Positions 1 through 13,927 of a DNA stretch of 64,000 nt are shown piece after piece; the stretch's first letter is position 1; each line of letters begins with the position of its first letter. Origin of the DNA: Galerina marginata (lineage: Eukaryota > Basidiomycota > Agaricomycetes > Agaricales > Galerinaceae); contig JAECYW010000004.1 of NCBI GenBank assembly GCA_023014335.1, positions 2,294,001-2,358,000 of the forward strand, in the 5' to 3' direction. The position numbers and the translations under genes are program-made. The notes beneath the pieces were generated by a model. It was not told the origin of the DNA. It ran no database searches and worked only from the letters and a program-made list of their open reading frames with translations.

Positions 1-1348
1 TCAAGCGATCCACGACAAGTCGCTCATCTACCGGGATATCAAACCGGACAACTTCTTGATTGGCGTTCCGGGAAACAAGAACGCAAATACAATTCACATC
101 ATCGGTCAGTATTTGTTTAGCCATCCAAGGCCAAAAAAATTATCTTTCACTCAGATTTTGGAATGGCCAAGCACTATCGTGATCCCAAAACGAAAGTCCA
201 CATTCCCTATCGAGAACGCAAATCACTCTCGGGTACTGCTCGTTACATGTCAATTAATACGCACCTGGGGCGGGAGCAATCCCGTCGAGATGACTTAGAG
301 TCCCTTGGACACGTTTTCATGTACTTTTTGAGAGGAGGTCTCCCATGGCAAGGGTTGAGGGCCGCCACAAACAAGCAGAAGTATGAGAAAATTGGCGAGA
401 AAAAGCAGACGACACTCATCTCAGAGCTTTGCGAAGGGTTTCCCGGTCAGTTCAGCCCAAATTATTATATGTACTTCTTTCCTGATAATATAAACACCGT
501 ATCCAGAGGAGTTCACAATCTACATGAACTATGTCCGAAAACTTGGCTTCGAGGAAACACCGGATTATGATTTTCTTCGGGAGCTTTTCACCAAGGTGTT
601 GAAGACGTTGGGCGAACCTGAAGACGGTGTATTCGATTGGATGCTCCTCAACGGCGGAAAAGGCTGGGAAGCCAGTAACGTCAGTGGTCTTTATCTTGCC
701 AATATTGTCTTTCGATTACTTATTTACTTTTAATAGCACACTGCTGCGGCCGCTGCAACAAACCACCGAGAACCACGCCGAGAACGAGACCATGGCCGTC
801 GCCCACGGCAGGTTCCCGATGGTACGACCCCAAACGGGCTCGTTCTCAGTCCAGCGGCTGTACATCAGAAGAACAGTCGTCGTGCTACCGGAGGCGAACG
901 AGATCGGCAAAACACCTCCAAGGAGATTGGCAGTACTCAGGCGCTAGGACCAACATCGCCAAGCAGACGAGCAAGCCAGCAGCCAAGAGACATCAACGGA
1001 CTCAACAGCGCCACGTCTCATCCATACGCGAACGCCATCCCTGCTAATGGTTACCCCAGGATGAATACCCCTAATGCTTACGGCCGTCATTCTCCCAATC
1101 CACCTCCCCACATGCATACGAACGGCCAAGTGAACGGATCGGAATCGTTCCTATATGGTCAGGCACAAGCTGGTAAGAATGGGTCGGGTGAGGGGACGAC
1201 AATCGCCGGACAGAGGGAGATGAACGGGCAAGTGAGAGGAATGGGGATGTACGATCGCGAGCAAATGCAGAGGGTTGGCGAGCACGACGAAGATGGTGGG
1301 CATGGTCGACCAAGGGGATTCTTGAGTGTGCTGTGTTGTCGTGGATGA
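1..1348 (+). CDS. Casein kinase 1 (Yck/CK1-gamma-like), 3' part
   Basis: Ser/Thr kinase of the CK1 family; the 5' end lies outside the window. The first visible residues are the catalytic loop (YRDIKPDNF). Introns at 105-154, 446-506 and 680-736 restore the DFG segment ([10 protein letters not shown]), the CK1 signature [18 protein letters not shown], and the region GEKKQTT...[17 protein letters not shown]. The SIN motif replaces the usual APE, as is typical of CK1. A long Asn/Gln/Gly/His-rich tail follows and the protein ends in [10 protein letters not shown]-terminal Cys pair is the lipid-anchor site in yeast Yck1/2, so plasma-membrane palmitoylation is inferred. The family acts in nutrient sensing, endocytosis and morphogenesis. 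The kinase identity is very secure; assignment to the Yck subgroup rests on the CC tail only. Confidence 0.93.
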
Positions 1349-1994
1349 TTGACAAAACGGACTTCGTCGCTTTGCGTACTGGTTACGCCCCTCATGAATC
1401 TTTGTAAGTTGGTCCCACCTACCGCCGGTGATCGCGCTGACGGCTCGCCAGCAGTTATGTCGCACATCTAGACATTGCTTTGCTTGAAAACTCTACAACT
1501 CTTAATCAGCATTCAACGCAACGACGCACTGAACGACGTTTCTCATGCATGCATATTCATTCATTCCATTCATACATAATTATATCCGGCTAACAGCTAC
1601 TCGGTCCTTGGTCCTCTGGCCTGACCATCCATTACCAACTGACGGACGTTACTATACCTCGGATGCTCCTGGACGTTGATGAGCGGAGCCGCACCTTGCA
1701 CGCATCGATATCAGCTCATGACCCTTCCTTTCCAGTTCAACTTGTCTTTTTTACAACGTGTATTTTGTAGTCGAGCAATAAAGGTACCCTCATGTGAATA
1801 CTTATGATACATATATGTTCTATATACATGTCTGGCGCACAAGCTGTTCGGGGATCCGGTGGTGGCGTTGTAGTGGGTGCCCGGGTGTGATATCCCAAAT
1901 ATAGCCGGGCAGACAGAGGGCACGTTTGTTGCTTATCTTGAATTCTATCTACCGCTCTCTTTACTCCAGATATCATACATAGCACTATTTCGTC
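1349..1994. other. Intergenic: 3' side of CK1, 5' side of PFKFB
   Basis: I see no convincing coding exon here. It should hold the CK1 terminator and the promoter of the downstream bifunctional phosphofructokinase-2 gene; no clear TATA box was recognised near the latter. Confidence 0.5.
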
Positions 1995-4607
<2,613 letters not shown>

Positions 4608-5095
4608 AGGATAAGGAAAATACGGAATGAGGACGAGCTGGGTGATAGACTAGGTTGGGAGTATGAATCGCGTAGTCTACTTACTGATATAGATTGGGAA
4701 GAGCAGATAGTATTGATGTTGATGGCTTGGCAGAAAGGTATGAAAGTTAAAATGACACGATGTTTGTGCATCGTCCAAGAATGGGATGAAATAATGGTTC
4801 GACGAAGGCAACGATTTTTGATGTGGGTCAGAACCTGGGTCCGCGAGAGGTCGAAATATTGAGGCCAAGAGCAGGATACCAGCGTCGAAAAGGTAGAGGA
4901 ATTAGAGGCTAAGAGAATATGTAATTGAAATAAATGATAGCCACGTTTTTCATTGAGCGAGAACGGTGGAAGAATATCGGGCAGTCCGAAAATAGAAAGA
5001 CGGAAACTAAATGGGAGCGGTACCCCAAGATTCCCAGGAATGACGCAAGAGTATAAATATCTGAGAGCTCAGCAGACCCCTTTATCCAGCTCACA
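4608..5095. other. Intergenic with TATA-containing promoter
   Basis: No coding exon was found. A short GAAT repeat lies near 4416-4430, inside the last PFKFB intron just upstream. The 3' end of this interval is the promoter of the small gene that starts at 5096. Confidence 0.5.
5052..5059 (+). promoter_or_regulatory. TATA box
   Basis: TATAAATA lies 37-44 nt before the ATG at 5096, a normal spacing if the 5' UTR is very short. Confidence 0.6.
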
Positions 5096-5710
5096 ATGTC
5101 CTTTGCCCTCCGCACATCGCTCGCACTACCTCTTCGCGCCACCACTCGCGCCTTTCACTCACCCTTTGCCGTCCTCGGCACGTCGCCCCTGACCGCACCG
5201 AGCACGAAGGACATATCCAACCAGACGACCTCGCAGTACGACTATGAGAAACAATACGACCACCCGCCCGAGCCAGTGACTTCACACTCGGGCTATCGCA
5301 CATACGTGGTGTCAGAGCCGGACGCGTCATACAAACACTACCAGGTGCCCGCGGGCGCTTACCCCACATCGGCGCCATATGTCAACTTTCCGTCGACGGC
5401 CGCCCCGGAAGTGAAAGCGGGGGACCAATACTCATCAACGAGTGGGGAATTGCTCGCGCACGGATTCACAACGCGTGCGGCGAGACAGCATACTAAAGGC
5501 GTTGGCGAGAGCTCGGCGGTGCGACATGGGTCGGCGCCTGGGGAGATGGGGGCGAGGGGTGGCGGCTATGGCGGAGGCCGTCTGATGGACGAGAAGGGCA
5601 CACAGTCTGGGGTGGGCAGTTTGGGCCAGCGGAATCCACAGCCCGACGGGGAGGTCGCCGAGACGTATTCGAAAGCGGGAATAGACGGGGCTTGGAAGTT
5701 GAGAAAGTGA
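5096..5710 (+). CDS. Conserved hypothetical protein with mitochondrial-like leader
   Basis: Single-exon gene of 204 residues. The N terminus MSFALRTSLALPLRATTRAF is rich in Arg, Ser, Ala and Leu with no acidic residues for about 35 positions, as in a mitochondrial presequence. The middle is Tyr/Pro-rich. The C-terminal half is Gly-rich (GGGYGGGRLMDEKG) and ends in KAGIDGAWKLRK. No catalytic motif is visible and I do not recognise a named family. A TATAAATA box about 40 nt upstream supports the start and the gene's reality. Mitochondrial location is inferred from the leader alone. Confidence 0.75.
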   Translation: MSFALRTSLALPLRATTRAFHSPFAVLGTSPLTAPSTKDISNQTTSQYDYEKQYDHPPEPVTSHSGYRTYVVSEPDASYKHYQVPAGAYPTSAPYVNFPSTAAPEVKAGDQYSSTSGELLAHGFTTRAARQHTKGVGESSAVRHGSAPGEMGARGGGYGGGRLMDEKGTQSGVGSLGQRNPQPDGEVAETYSKAGIDGAWKLRK

Positions 5711-5909
5711 CAACAGAGAAGCTACGATTAGAATACTTGTAATATTATTATTTCTTGCTGCTGTAAATCAGTTCCCAGCGTGAAATAAATGGACCGAAAA
5801 GGGTCAACAGCGTGGGAACTCGACTTGCAGCTGGACTGGACGGTGTCAAGGGATGGCTCTTAATTGCTGCCACCACATCCCCCCGCCCCCCGCCTCGAGG
5901 CTATCTCCC

Positions 5910-8226
5910 ATGACCCTCTATCTCCCCCTCCATCCCCAGTCGCCCTCCCCGCCCCAGCCCTCCTTCCTCGTCCCCCCCACCAATGCCGCCACTCAGCTTT
6001 CTAGGGTCGTTCACGCCATCATGAAGGCAAAGCGCATCGTGGTCATCTGCGGTGCGGAGCTGCCTCCTTTCTTATCTGATCGCAGTCCTTTAATGCAATA
6101 TCTGATACCCTAGGCGCTGGCATATCCGTCCAGGCTGGCATTCCCGACTTTCGCTCCTCAGACGGTCTCTTTCAAACTATCAAGCGCGATAACCCACGCG
6201 AAGCCATGTCCTCGGGAAAAGAGCTTTTCGACGTGTCCGTTTTCAATGTTAGCCCTTTCCATGTTTTATTCTGCCCAACAGTCGCTTTCACTTTTTTCAT
6301 GCTTCTGTGGCGTATTTTAAAAATGTTTCAAATTTTGTCTAGTGCTGACGCATTGCTTAGTCCGAGCAGAAAACTTCCCTGTTCTGCCAGATGATCGCCC
6401 AACTATCAGACCTCTCTCAAGCTGCCGAGCCCACATCTTTCCATCACGTCCTACGTGCGCTTGACGACCGTGGTCGCCTGTTGCGTGTCTACACGCAAAA
6501 CATCGACGCCATCGAGCAGAAATCAGGCCTCTCCTTTGGCGTCCCAGAATTTGAGGGCAAGCGGTCGAAATCAAAGGCAAGACCAAGCCCAAAGGGAAAA
6601 TCAAAGGCCGTCGATATCGAAGACGTTCCTGTCACAGAGGTTAACCCCGCTCCCGCAGAACCCGTTGCCTCTACCAGCCGATTACCTTCCCCCCCTGTCG
6701 AAACACCCCGATGCATACCCCTCCATGGTACACTCCAATCCATGCACTGCCAGATCTGCAACCACTCTTTCCCTCTCCCACCCTACCTCCCCTCCCTCAC
6801 CTCCGGCCAACCGCCTTCTTGCCCTGAATGTACTGCTCTCGAGGCTACCCGTCAGCTCGTTGGCAAACGGCCCAGGGGTATTGGAAAATTGAGACCGAGC
6901 GTAGTCCTTTACAATGAGGCCCATAAAGACGGCGAAGGCGTGGGGGAGGTTGTGCAGAGGGATCTGATGGGGACATCAAAGGGGAGGGGCAGGGGCGGGG
7001 CGGATTTGTTGCTTGTAGTTGGGACCAGTCTTAGGGTGCCTGGCACGAAGAGGATGGTGAGAGAGTTTGCCAAGGCTGTCAAGGCGAGAGGCGCATCGTC
7101 GACTTCGGGAGGTGGGAAAGATGATGCTGGTAGTGGCGGTCTCGCCACACCTGCTCCTTCGCCTCGCCGGTCGCCCACAGAGGACGAGGAGCTTGCCCCA
7201 CCACCGAAAGCTATTTATCTGAACCTGGACTTTCCGGTGCCGACGAGGGAATGGGAGGGTGTGTTCGACGCGTGGGTACAGGGGGACGCGCAGGAGTTCG
7301 CAGAGGTGTTGAGGGCGGAGATCGTCAAGGAGGCGAGAGCAAAGGAGGTGGCGGTTGAGAAGAAGAGAAGGCGGGACGAGGAGGCGGCGGTTGCTGATGA
7401 GATGCCCGATTGGGCGAGGTTGCAGATGGACAAGGAGAAGAGCGGGAAGCGCAAGCAGGAACACTCCCCGGGGTCGGGCAAGCGGAAGAGGAAGGCGGCC
7501 TCGACACCAACTGCGAACCCTGCCCTGCCCCTCTCGCCGCCGTACACGCCTCCTTCTCCGCTGGTTCGGCGGTCGCATTCTCCCGACACGGACTACGAAG
7601 ATGCTGACACAGACCCACAAGAAGCCCTGGAGCGCTCCAAGCAGTTGCTCCGGATCTCGCCATCGCGCACGAGGCCGTTTTATCTCGTGCCAGAGGTGTA
7701 CATCACGACGACGCCAAAGTCAATCTGGCCGCAGTACCTCAGGCCGCACGAGCTCGAGATGGCTAGGCGCAGGAGCGTCACGCCCCCGCATCCGCGTTTT
7801 ATGGACGTGGATTCAGATGGAGGTGCGGATATGGACGTTGATGTCGATGTGGTGGGCGATGAGGATGTGCAAGAGGATGTGCACAGGCATAGGATCTATG
7901 ATGCACGATCTCTTCCTCTGCCGCCGTTTAATAAGCACACCAAGGCGGGTCGGAAGGCTGCTCGAGCTGCCCAGGAGGAGAGAAAGAGGACGCTCCAGGC
8001 TCGATCCAACGGTAGTAGCAGTCACGAATACCAGCACCAGCGCCGGCCCTCTCAGTCCCAATCTTGCAGTCTATCTCAGTCTCGCCCACGCAAAACGCCG
8101 CCTCTTCCGACGCATGTTTATCACAGCAGCCACGACCACAGTCACCACCATAGCCATCACAACCACAACTACCTCTCGTCCAACACGGTGCGCACCATAC
8201 AGCTGGGCATTCGGGATTCTGCATAA
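5910..8226 (+). CDS. Sir2-family NAD-dependent deacetylase (Hst3/Hst4-like)
   Basis: Nuclear-type sirtuin. Introns at 6052-6113 and 6248-6360 join ICG to AGISVQAGIPDFRSSDGLF. Further motifs are YTQNIDAIEQKSG, the catalytic histidine in PLHGTLQSMHC, zinc ligands CQIC and CPEC, and VVGTSLRVPGTKRMV. About 60 Lys/Pro-rich residues are inserted between the NID motif and the catalytic histidine. After the catalytic core the protein carries a roughly 380-residue Arg/Ser/Asp-rich tail with basic patches (GKRKRKAAS) and a His-rich stretch near the end. Hst3/4 proteins remove H3K56 acetylation; that role is inferred from similarity. The start at 5910 (MTLYLPLHP) was chosen; an in-frame ATG at 5853 would add 19 residues. 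Confidence 0.88.
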
Positions 8227-8644
8227 GTCTCCAAGTCACGGCAGTCGTTATACGAACAATGCTGTTTATTTATTTGACTTATTTATTTTGTAATGTCTTA
8301 TTGTTGCTTTGCAGTACAAACTTTGGTACATATAGTGTACATTTACAATAAATCGCGTAGGTCATAGAAATCGCTAGTAACTTTTCTTTTCGAAGTGTTG
8401 GATTCACCAGCAATTCACTGTCGCATTTGGCAACATTCTTCAGCAGTCCATCCACGGAATTTTTTGACCTCAGCCTCTGGACTTGGGATCACTGAAAGAT
8501 TGGGCAGGTCTTAACAGGCAAAAATTGTTGACAGACAAAGTAGTGTCTGACCGGCTGGAAATGCTACAAGTCAGTTCGAGAGGATACAGACAGGATCAAA
8601 GGGAGGGCAACCTTTCAGATATCATGCTGGTGTTTCATAGAACA
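8227..8644. other. Intergenic, convergent 3' ends
   Basis: This lies between the sirtuin stop and the stop of the minus-strand SRA gene. An AATAAA at about 8347-8352 could serve the sirtuin mRNA. No coding exon is supported. Confidence 0.45.
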
Positions 8645-10141
8645 CTAGCGTATTTCACCTTCTTCGATTTCGGCTTGATGAACTACGTCTGATACGCCTT
8701 GGACCACCTCCCCATCTTCTAAACTGTCTTCATAATATCCAGAGGGAAAGGATATATCGTCTATATAATAGTTTAGCTGCTGGAAGGACAATCCAGGCCT
8801 CGTAGAATCTTACGATCAGAAAATTTATCCAAGGTGTCATCGCTCTCATATTTCAGATCCTCGACCTCCGATCCTTCAAGCTCATCGATGTCTTCAGATT
8901 CGGTAGATGACGTGCCTGCTCCTTCAGGTCACAAAACAAAATAATTAAATCATGAATTGAAATCTCTTGCCTTCTGCGAACTCTGCCTCATGAGTTGCAT
9001 AAAAATATGGGGTTGTCGATGACCCTTCAACGAACATTGGTCTTGCAACATGCTCAGATACACTTGATCCTCTTGAAGGCGAAGCTAAAGCAAGTGATTC
9101 CGATCGTGGTATTTGCGACCCCTTTCGTCTCATTGGTAAAGTTGCGTTACGGCCTGGAAGTGGAAGTTGTCCACCACAGCGCTACAGAAGTGGAGTCGGT
9201 TAGTCGCCTCGAAACTTACTAAGGATATGTCGGGGATACTGACCACGAGTCGGAAGAGACAGACTAGATGTCCACTTTTCCCAGGTTTTCTTTCAGCCTA
9301 ACCGTGGTGAACGGGAGTCAGTAAGGTTGCGAAAGTCAATGTAGATTGTTTCTTACTTCTACTACGTCGTACAACCCGTCATACCGGTAACTGACGAACT
9401 GGTCAAACAGGCTTTCGATGAACCACAAGCATAAACTGTACCCTTCCGTTGGTGCATATTCTGATTTGAGACGGAAGCTACGAATAACGCGGACAGGTTT
9501 TTGCAGTAGACATGACATCTAGATCGGAGATTCTTCGACTTAGGAACTATGCAGGAGTGTTATAGTCGGGACAACTGACCTTAAGGGCTTGGTTGCCGCG
9601 CTTCCATTCTTGATCTCTTTGCTGCCGTCTGTCTTTGTCATTTCTGTGTTTCTGTCCCCCTGGATGCTTGTTTCAATCCTGACTGGCCTTCATATGACAC
9701 AGTAGGGAGAACTCACCAGATCCAGTATATGTGCAAAAGTCGGCAGGTAAGTCTAATTTGTCCGGGACCAAAATTAAAGGTCAATCTCACAACTCCTCTC
9801 CAAGATCCACATCGTCTTCGTAGCCTGTAGATCTGCGAGAGCAAAGTTTGAGTGGCACGGTTGTAGATGTGCCTCAAGTTAATTAGAACCGACAAAACAA
9901 TCGAGCAGGCGCCTGACTGTTCGCGGCCTTGAATGCCGGCTTGCAGTGTCAGATGGAATCCATCCTGATACATATGCTCTCTATCTTCCCAGCGTGTGCC
10001 CACCGGAAATCCTGGAATTTCGCCGTATCGAGGTCTATTGATGTTTAAGCAGTGATTCTCGAAGACGAGTCGTGGATATGATACGAACTGCTTTGGGGGT
10101 TTGGTGCGCTTAGGCTTTAGAGGTGATATGGATTCAGACAT
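8645..10141 (-). CDS. SRA/YDG-domain protein, frame apparently disrupted
   Basis: SRA/YDG domains bind modified (hemi-methylated or hydroxymethylated) cytosine. Reading the minus strand, MSESISPLKPKRTKPPKQ leads into GFPVGTRWEDREHMYQDG, then GIQGREQSGACSIVLS, GYEDDVDLGEE, TYTGSGG, PVRVIRSFRLKSEYAPTEG and YRYDGLYDVVE, in the order of UHRF1-type SRA domains. A Ser-rich linker and an acidic tail (YYEDSLEDGEVV...EEGEIR) follow. About eight short introns fit, one of them GC-AG (8922-8970). Two joins do not fit: between GEE and TYTGSGG (near 9745-9800) no canonical splice keeps frame, and near 8790-8800 the acidic tail is shifted by one base. Either the gene is decaying or the sequence has errors or non-canonical splicing. 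No RING or other catalytic domain is visible. Confidence 0.72.
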
Positions 10142-10510
10142 AAAACTAGCGCGAAGGAAGGAAGAAGAGAACTTGTAGTTACTTGTTGACAATGTTAGAG
10201 CAAAGAGACAATATGTCTGCCGCGGTTGATCATGATCATGACTTTGATGGCCCACTTTATTTCCCACGTTCATAATTTACATCAAGTGCTGATTCCAAGT
10301 TGATTCGAATTTTGAGGCATTCAAAAGACACCAGTGTCCTCCTTATATGAGCCAACCTAGATGCTGATCGAGGCCAATTCATTATTATATGCATAAAGAT
10401 AAATATTTTACATGATAATAGGCTCAAGGGCCATCTGCGCACTTGGCCAAGTCAAATTACAATGTCTATTGCAGTATGTTAGCAATATGATTTCTTTGCA
10501 TTGCAGACCT
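10142..10510. other. Intergenic: promoter side of SRA gene, 3' side of phosphoketolase A
   Basis: No coding exon was recognised. The SRA frame is open a further 40 or so codons upstream of the chosen ATG, so a longer N terminus is possible. Confidence 0.4.
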
Positions 10511-13416
10511 CTAGTCAAACGAGGGCTCGTCATAGATATTGTCATGATCTAGATCACAAAAAGTGAAGCTGAGGCTGAAAGCATCAATAGAAAAGTTGGG
10601 CGACTAACCTTTCCCGTTTGCCAATATATATTCTTTTTCCTTTTGCTTGAGGTGCATGAGATGACTGCATTTCTGGTGCGAATACACAGCAACCTTGCGG
10701 TTAAACTGCGACCCTCTACTAATTGCATCGATGGCGATGCTGAAACGGTCAGTGTTATTGCAGATCATCATCTGAAAGGTTGATCAGATCTCCAATCAGG
10801 GGTACGCAAAGCTATAACGCACGTCGAAAGGTGAAGTCGTGGTCCCTTCTTCATTGTAGCCCTCAATCGTGATTCTGTCGAGATTAGGGCGGCCAAACAA
10901 TAAGCCTTTGAGTTCCATGGGGTAGCCGTGGTAGTTGAAGTTGACAGGACGATCCTCGGTAAAGAGCGACTTGAATGCTTCATGGCTCAAAGCATGAGGA
11001 TGCAAACCGGTATTGGCCAGAATCATGAGATCTGTGACATTCACAACGCGAACCCGGAGCTCGGGGGAGATTTTGCGAAGAAGGGCAGCAGCGGCGATAA
11101 CTTCGAAAGTCATTGCTACGCCGATTCCGACGAGAACACTGACGGAGAGCAGTAAGTACAAACTTTATGGTATCGGTGATGTCGCTTACACATCGGGGTC
11201 AACGCCATCCTCAACACTAGCAAACTTCCAAATAGATGCGCCAGCGATACAATGCTATTCACGAATGAGTATGCGCCGATTGTGATTGAAAGCAAAAACT
11301 TACTTGATCTGCTTCTTCGGGGGAAAGCCAAACTGGTGTAGGTTGCTTGCTACCGACCATCAGATTCACGTAGTTCTTCGCCCGAAGGCAATGCGAAATC
11401 GTTGACAGGAAACAGTTTGCATCGGGGGGTAAATATACTCTGGCAAACCTGGGCTTTAAGTTCAGCACGGCGCCAATGAACGAAGGATTCTGATGCGAAA
11501 ATCCGTTATGTTCTTGCCTTGTCCATGTGGAGGTTTCGATGTAGTTGAGGGATCCACAAGGTTGACGCCAGGTAGTCTCGACAGCCATTTTGGAGAATTT
11601 CGAATACTGGACCATCATCGTGTGGACAATTCCAAGGAAGGCCTCATAGCTGGGGAAGAGTCCTGTCCTTCCGGTCAAGGTGTAGCCCTGCAGCATGCCT
11701 TGACAGGTATGTTCGGAGAGAATCTCGATTACACGACCTCCTTGTGCGCGAGAAGCGATATCCCACTGGAAATCGCGACCTGTAATATCAAAAACAGCAT
11801 CCAGTTTGTTGGATACGAGCTCATCGGGCGAGAAGATACGGAAAGAAGTTGGGTTCCTTGATGTCCCTCGTGAGTGATTTGAAAGTGAGTAAGTAATCAA
11901 ACATACTCTTTGATGACCTCCTCCAAGAACCGACCCACTACCTTCATACAACTTTCCTGGTTCCCCTTTGCGACACATGTTGCCTTCCATTCGGGAGTCT
12001 TGAGGGGGATATAAGCAGCGTAACATTCTTTTCTCTGCCCAAGTTTCTTCGCATTTATATCGGGAATGATACTCAGTATGGCGTCTACGGGAGCCCCATC
12101 TTTTACGAAAAGTTCTTGAGGTCTATACGATGACAGCCAATCTTGCAAACAGCCAAGTTCATAGTCTGATGATTTGGCAAGTGGGAGAGGAACTTGATGA
12201 GAATGGAAAGAGCCTTCAACGAATTCGCCGTGGACAATCTTAGGGCCTGAAAGCCCTTTGGGTGTTCGAAGAACGAGCATAGGCCAGCGAGGCTTCACAA
12301 TCGGGTTCCCGCTGCGAGCCGCATGTTGAATCTTCTTTATTTCTGCCAGGGCCCACTCCATTGAAGAAGCGATGTCGTTGTCGAGATTAGGAAGGTCTGA
12401 GATAATGCGAACTTGATATCCGTACCCACTGCAAGTTGTAAACATCATGAGGAACTAGAAAGCTTGGTACAAAGAACTTACGTGAAGAGAGCCATGATTT
12501 CCTTGTCATCCATGACGCCAAAAATTGTCCTTTCTGAGATTTTGAATCCATTTACATGCAGAATGGGAAGGACTGCGCCAGATTCTTCTGGATCAATATA
12601 TTTGTATGCATGCCAAGCTGTCGCAGTGGGACCAGTCTCAGCTTCACCGTCTCCAACAACGCAAACGACGACAAGGTCAGGGTTATCCATGACGGCTCCG
12701 AAAGAGACACTGAGAGCGTATCCGAGTTCACCACCTTCATGAATCGCACCTGGTGTTTGGGCGTTGATATGACTGCAAAAAATCCAAGGGACATCAGTTT
12801 CAACATAAAAGCGAAGGAAAGAATTACGCACCTTGGGAACCCTCCAGGAACACTGAACCGAGAGATGAGTTTCTGAAGGCCTTCACGATTGCGGGGATAA
12901 TCGGGCAAAAACGTTCCTAGGGAGTCTTCTAACCAGAGACAAGAGAGTATGGCCGGAGCGCCGTGTCCTTGAATAAAAAATATCAGGCTGAATCGAGTCA
13001 GGAAGAACGACCAGGTTGTTACTGACCTGGTCCAACAACAAAGAGAGCGTCAAGACCAGTCTTGCGGATGATTCTATTGAGGTGAGCGTACACCATGATA
13101 AGACCCGGGCAAGTGCCCCAGTGGCCCAAAAGACGGGGCTTGATTTGGTCATGAGTGATCTTTTCCTCGAGGAGAACATTGTCGTTGAGGAAAATCATGG
13201 CTAGGAACGACATAAGCGAAGAAACATGCAAAAATAACAAGGAGTCTGACCTGCAGCAATGTAATCTGCAGCTCTGCGGAACTGTCGAATTGCTTCTAGC
13301 TCGTCTTCGGGAAGGAAGTTCTTGGTGCTGAGCTTGACTGCATAGTCGAGGACGGAATCCGGGAGAAGAGAAGGATCGGGAGGTGGATTGGGTTGGAAGA
13401 TGATTTGTCCTGGCAT
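10511..13416 (-). CDS. Phosphoketolase A (xylulose-5-P/fructose-6-P)
   Basis: Thiamine-diphosphate enzyme that cleaves xylulose-5-phosphate or fructose-6-phosphate with phosphate to acetyl phosphate plus a C3 or C4 sugar phosphate; cytosolic. The product is about 800 residues, full family length. Visible motifs are HWGTCPGLIMVYAHLNR, GPGHGAPA, SHINAQTPGAIHEGGELGY, the ThDP motif GDGEAETGP, HVNGFKISERT, LPPDANCFLS, and the C-terminal GIGVAMTFEVIAAAALLR. Nine canonical introns rejoin cleanly, and the last exon ends DHDNIYDEPSFD. All intron positions match phosphoketolase B next door, so the pair arose by tandem duplication. No disruption was found. A minus-strand TATAAAA sits about 40 nt before the ATG. 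Confidence 0.95.
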
Positions 13417-13927
13417 AACTTTTTGCGTCCATTCTTTCGAAATGTGGTTGGTGTTTTTATAGCCAGGAAGTGGTTCAGAGCAAGTCTCAGGAAGCGGTCA
13501 TCACCTATTTTTAGCTCGGTTTCATTATGACGAGCAGGAGGTTCAGAATCGAACGTGCAGCTATGTGTGGAATACGGACTGACGAACTGTGTTACGAAGG
13601 TCTCAACTGGCATTGCAGTGCCATCAAATTTGTTCAAATAAAACCACCATGGCATGATTGGACGAGATTTGCAACAACATTAGCCATGGATTTCAAAGAG
13701 GAGCAGTTTTTGCATTTCCATCCGTTATCCGGCCCATGATTATAAAGTGCACACTTAAGTAGTATAATACAAGTTTAGAAGGGCTTGTTCATGTATCCAA
13801 GTAGACAAATAGACACGGAGAAATTCCAAAAAGTCGACGTCGTATATAGAGGTAATCCTATATCGCCCATTTGTATGCATAGTAAATCCCAGGATTACAG
13901 GTAGTGAGTATGATTCTGTCTGCATTC
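13417..13927. other. Intergenic between the two phosphoketolase genes
   Basis: It holds the promoter of copy A and the 3' side of copy B. Plus-strand open frames around 13527-13739 look like chance frames. Confidence 0.5.
13455..13461 (-). promoter_or_regulatory. TATA box of phosphoketolase A
   Basis: TATAAAA on the minus strand, about 40 nt upstream of the ATG at 13416. The paralogue has the same element at nearly the same distance. Confidence 0.6.

Noticed and set aside
6976..7663. Several overlapping minus-strand frames of 112-214 codons
   Set aside because: They lie wholly inside the GC-rich sirtuin exon and have Arg/Pro-rich shadow composition.
7355..8293. Plus-strand 312-codon frame offset from the sirtuin
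   Set aside because: Arg/Ser-rich out-of-frame shadow; the sirtuin frame is fixed by conserved motifs upstream.
11493..11861. Plus-strand frames inside both phosphoketolase genes (also 14869-15294)
   Set aside because: Antisense shadows preserved only because the two copies are nearly identical there.
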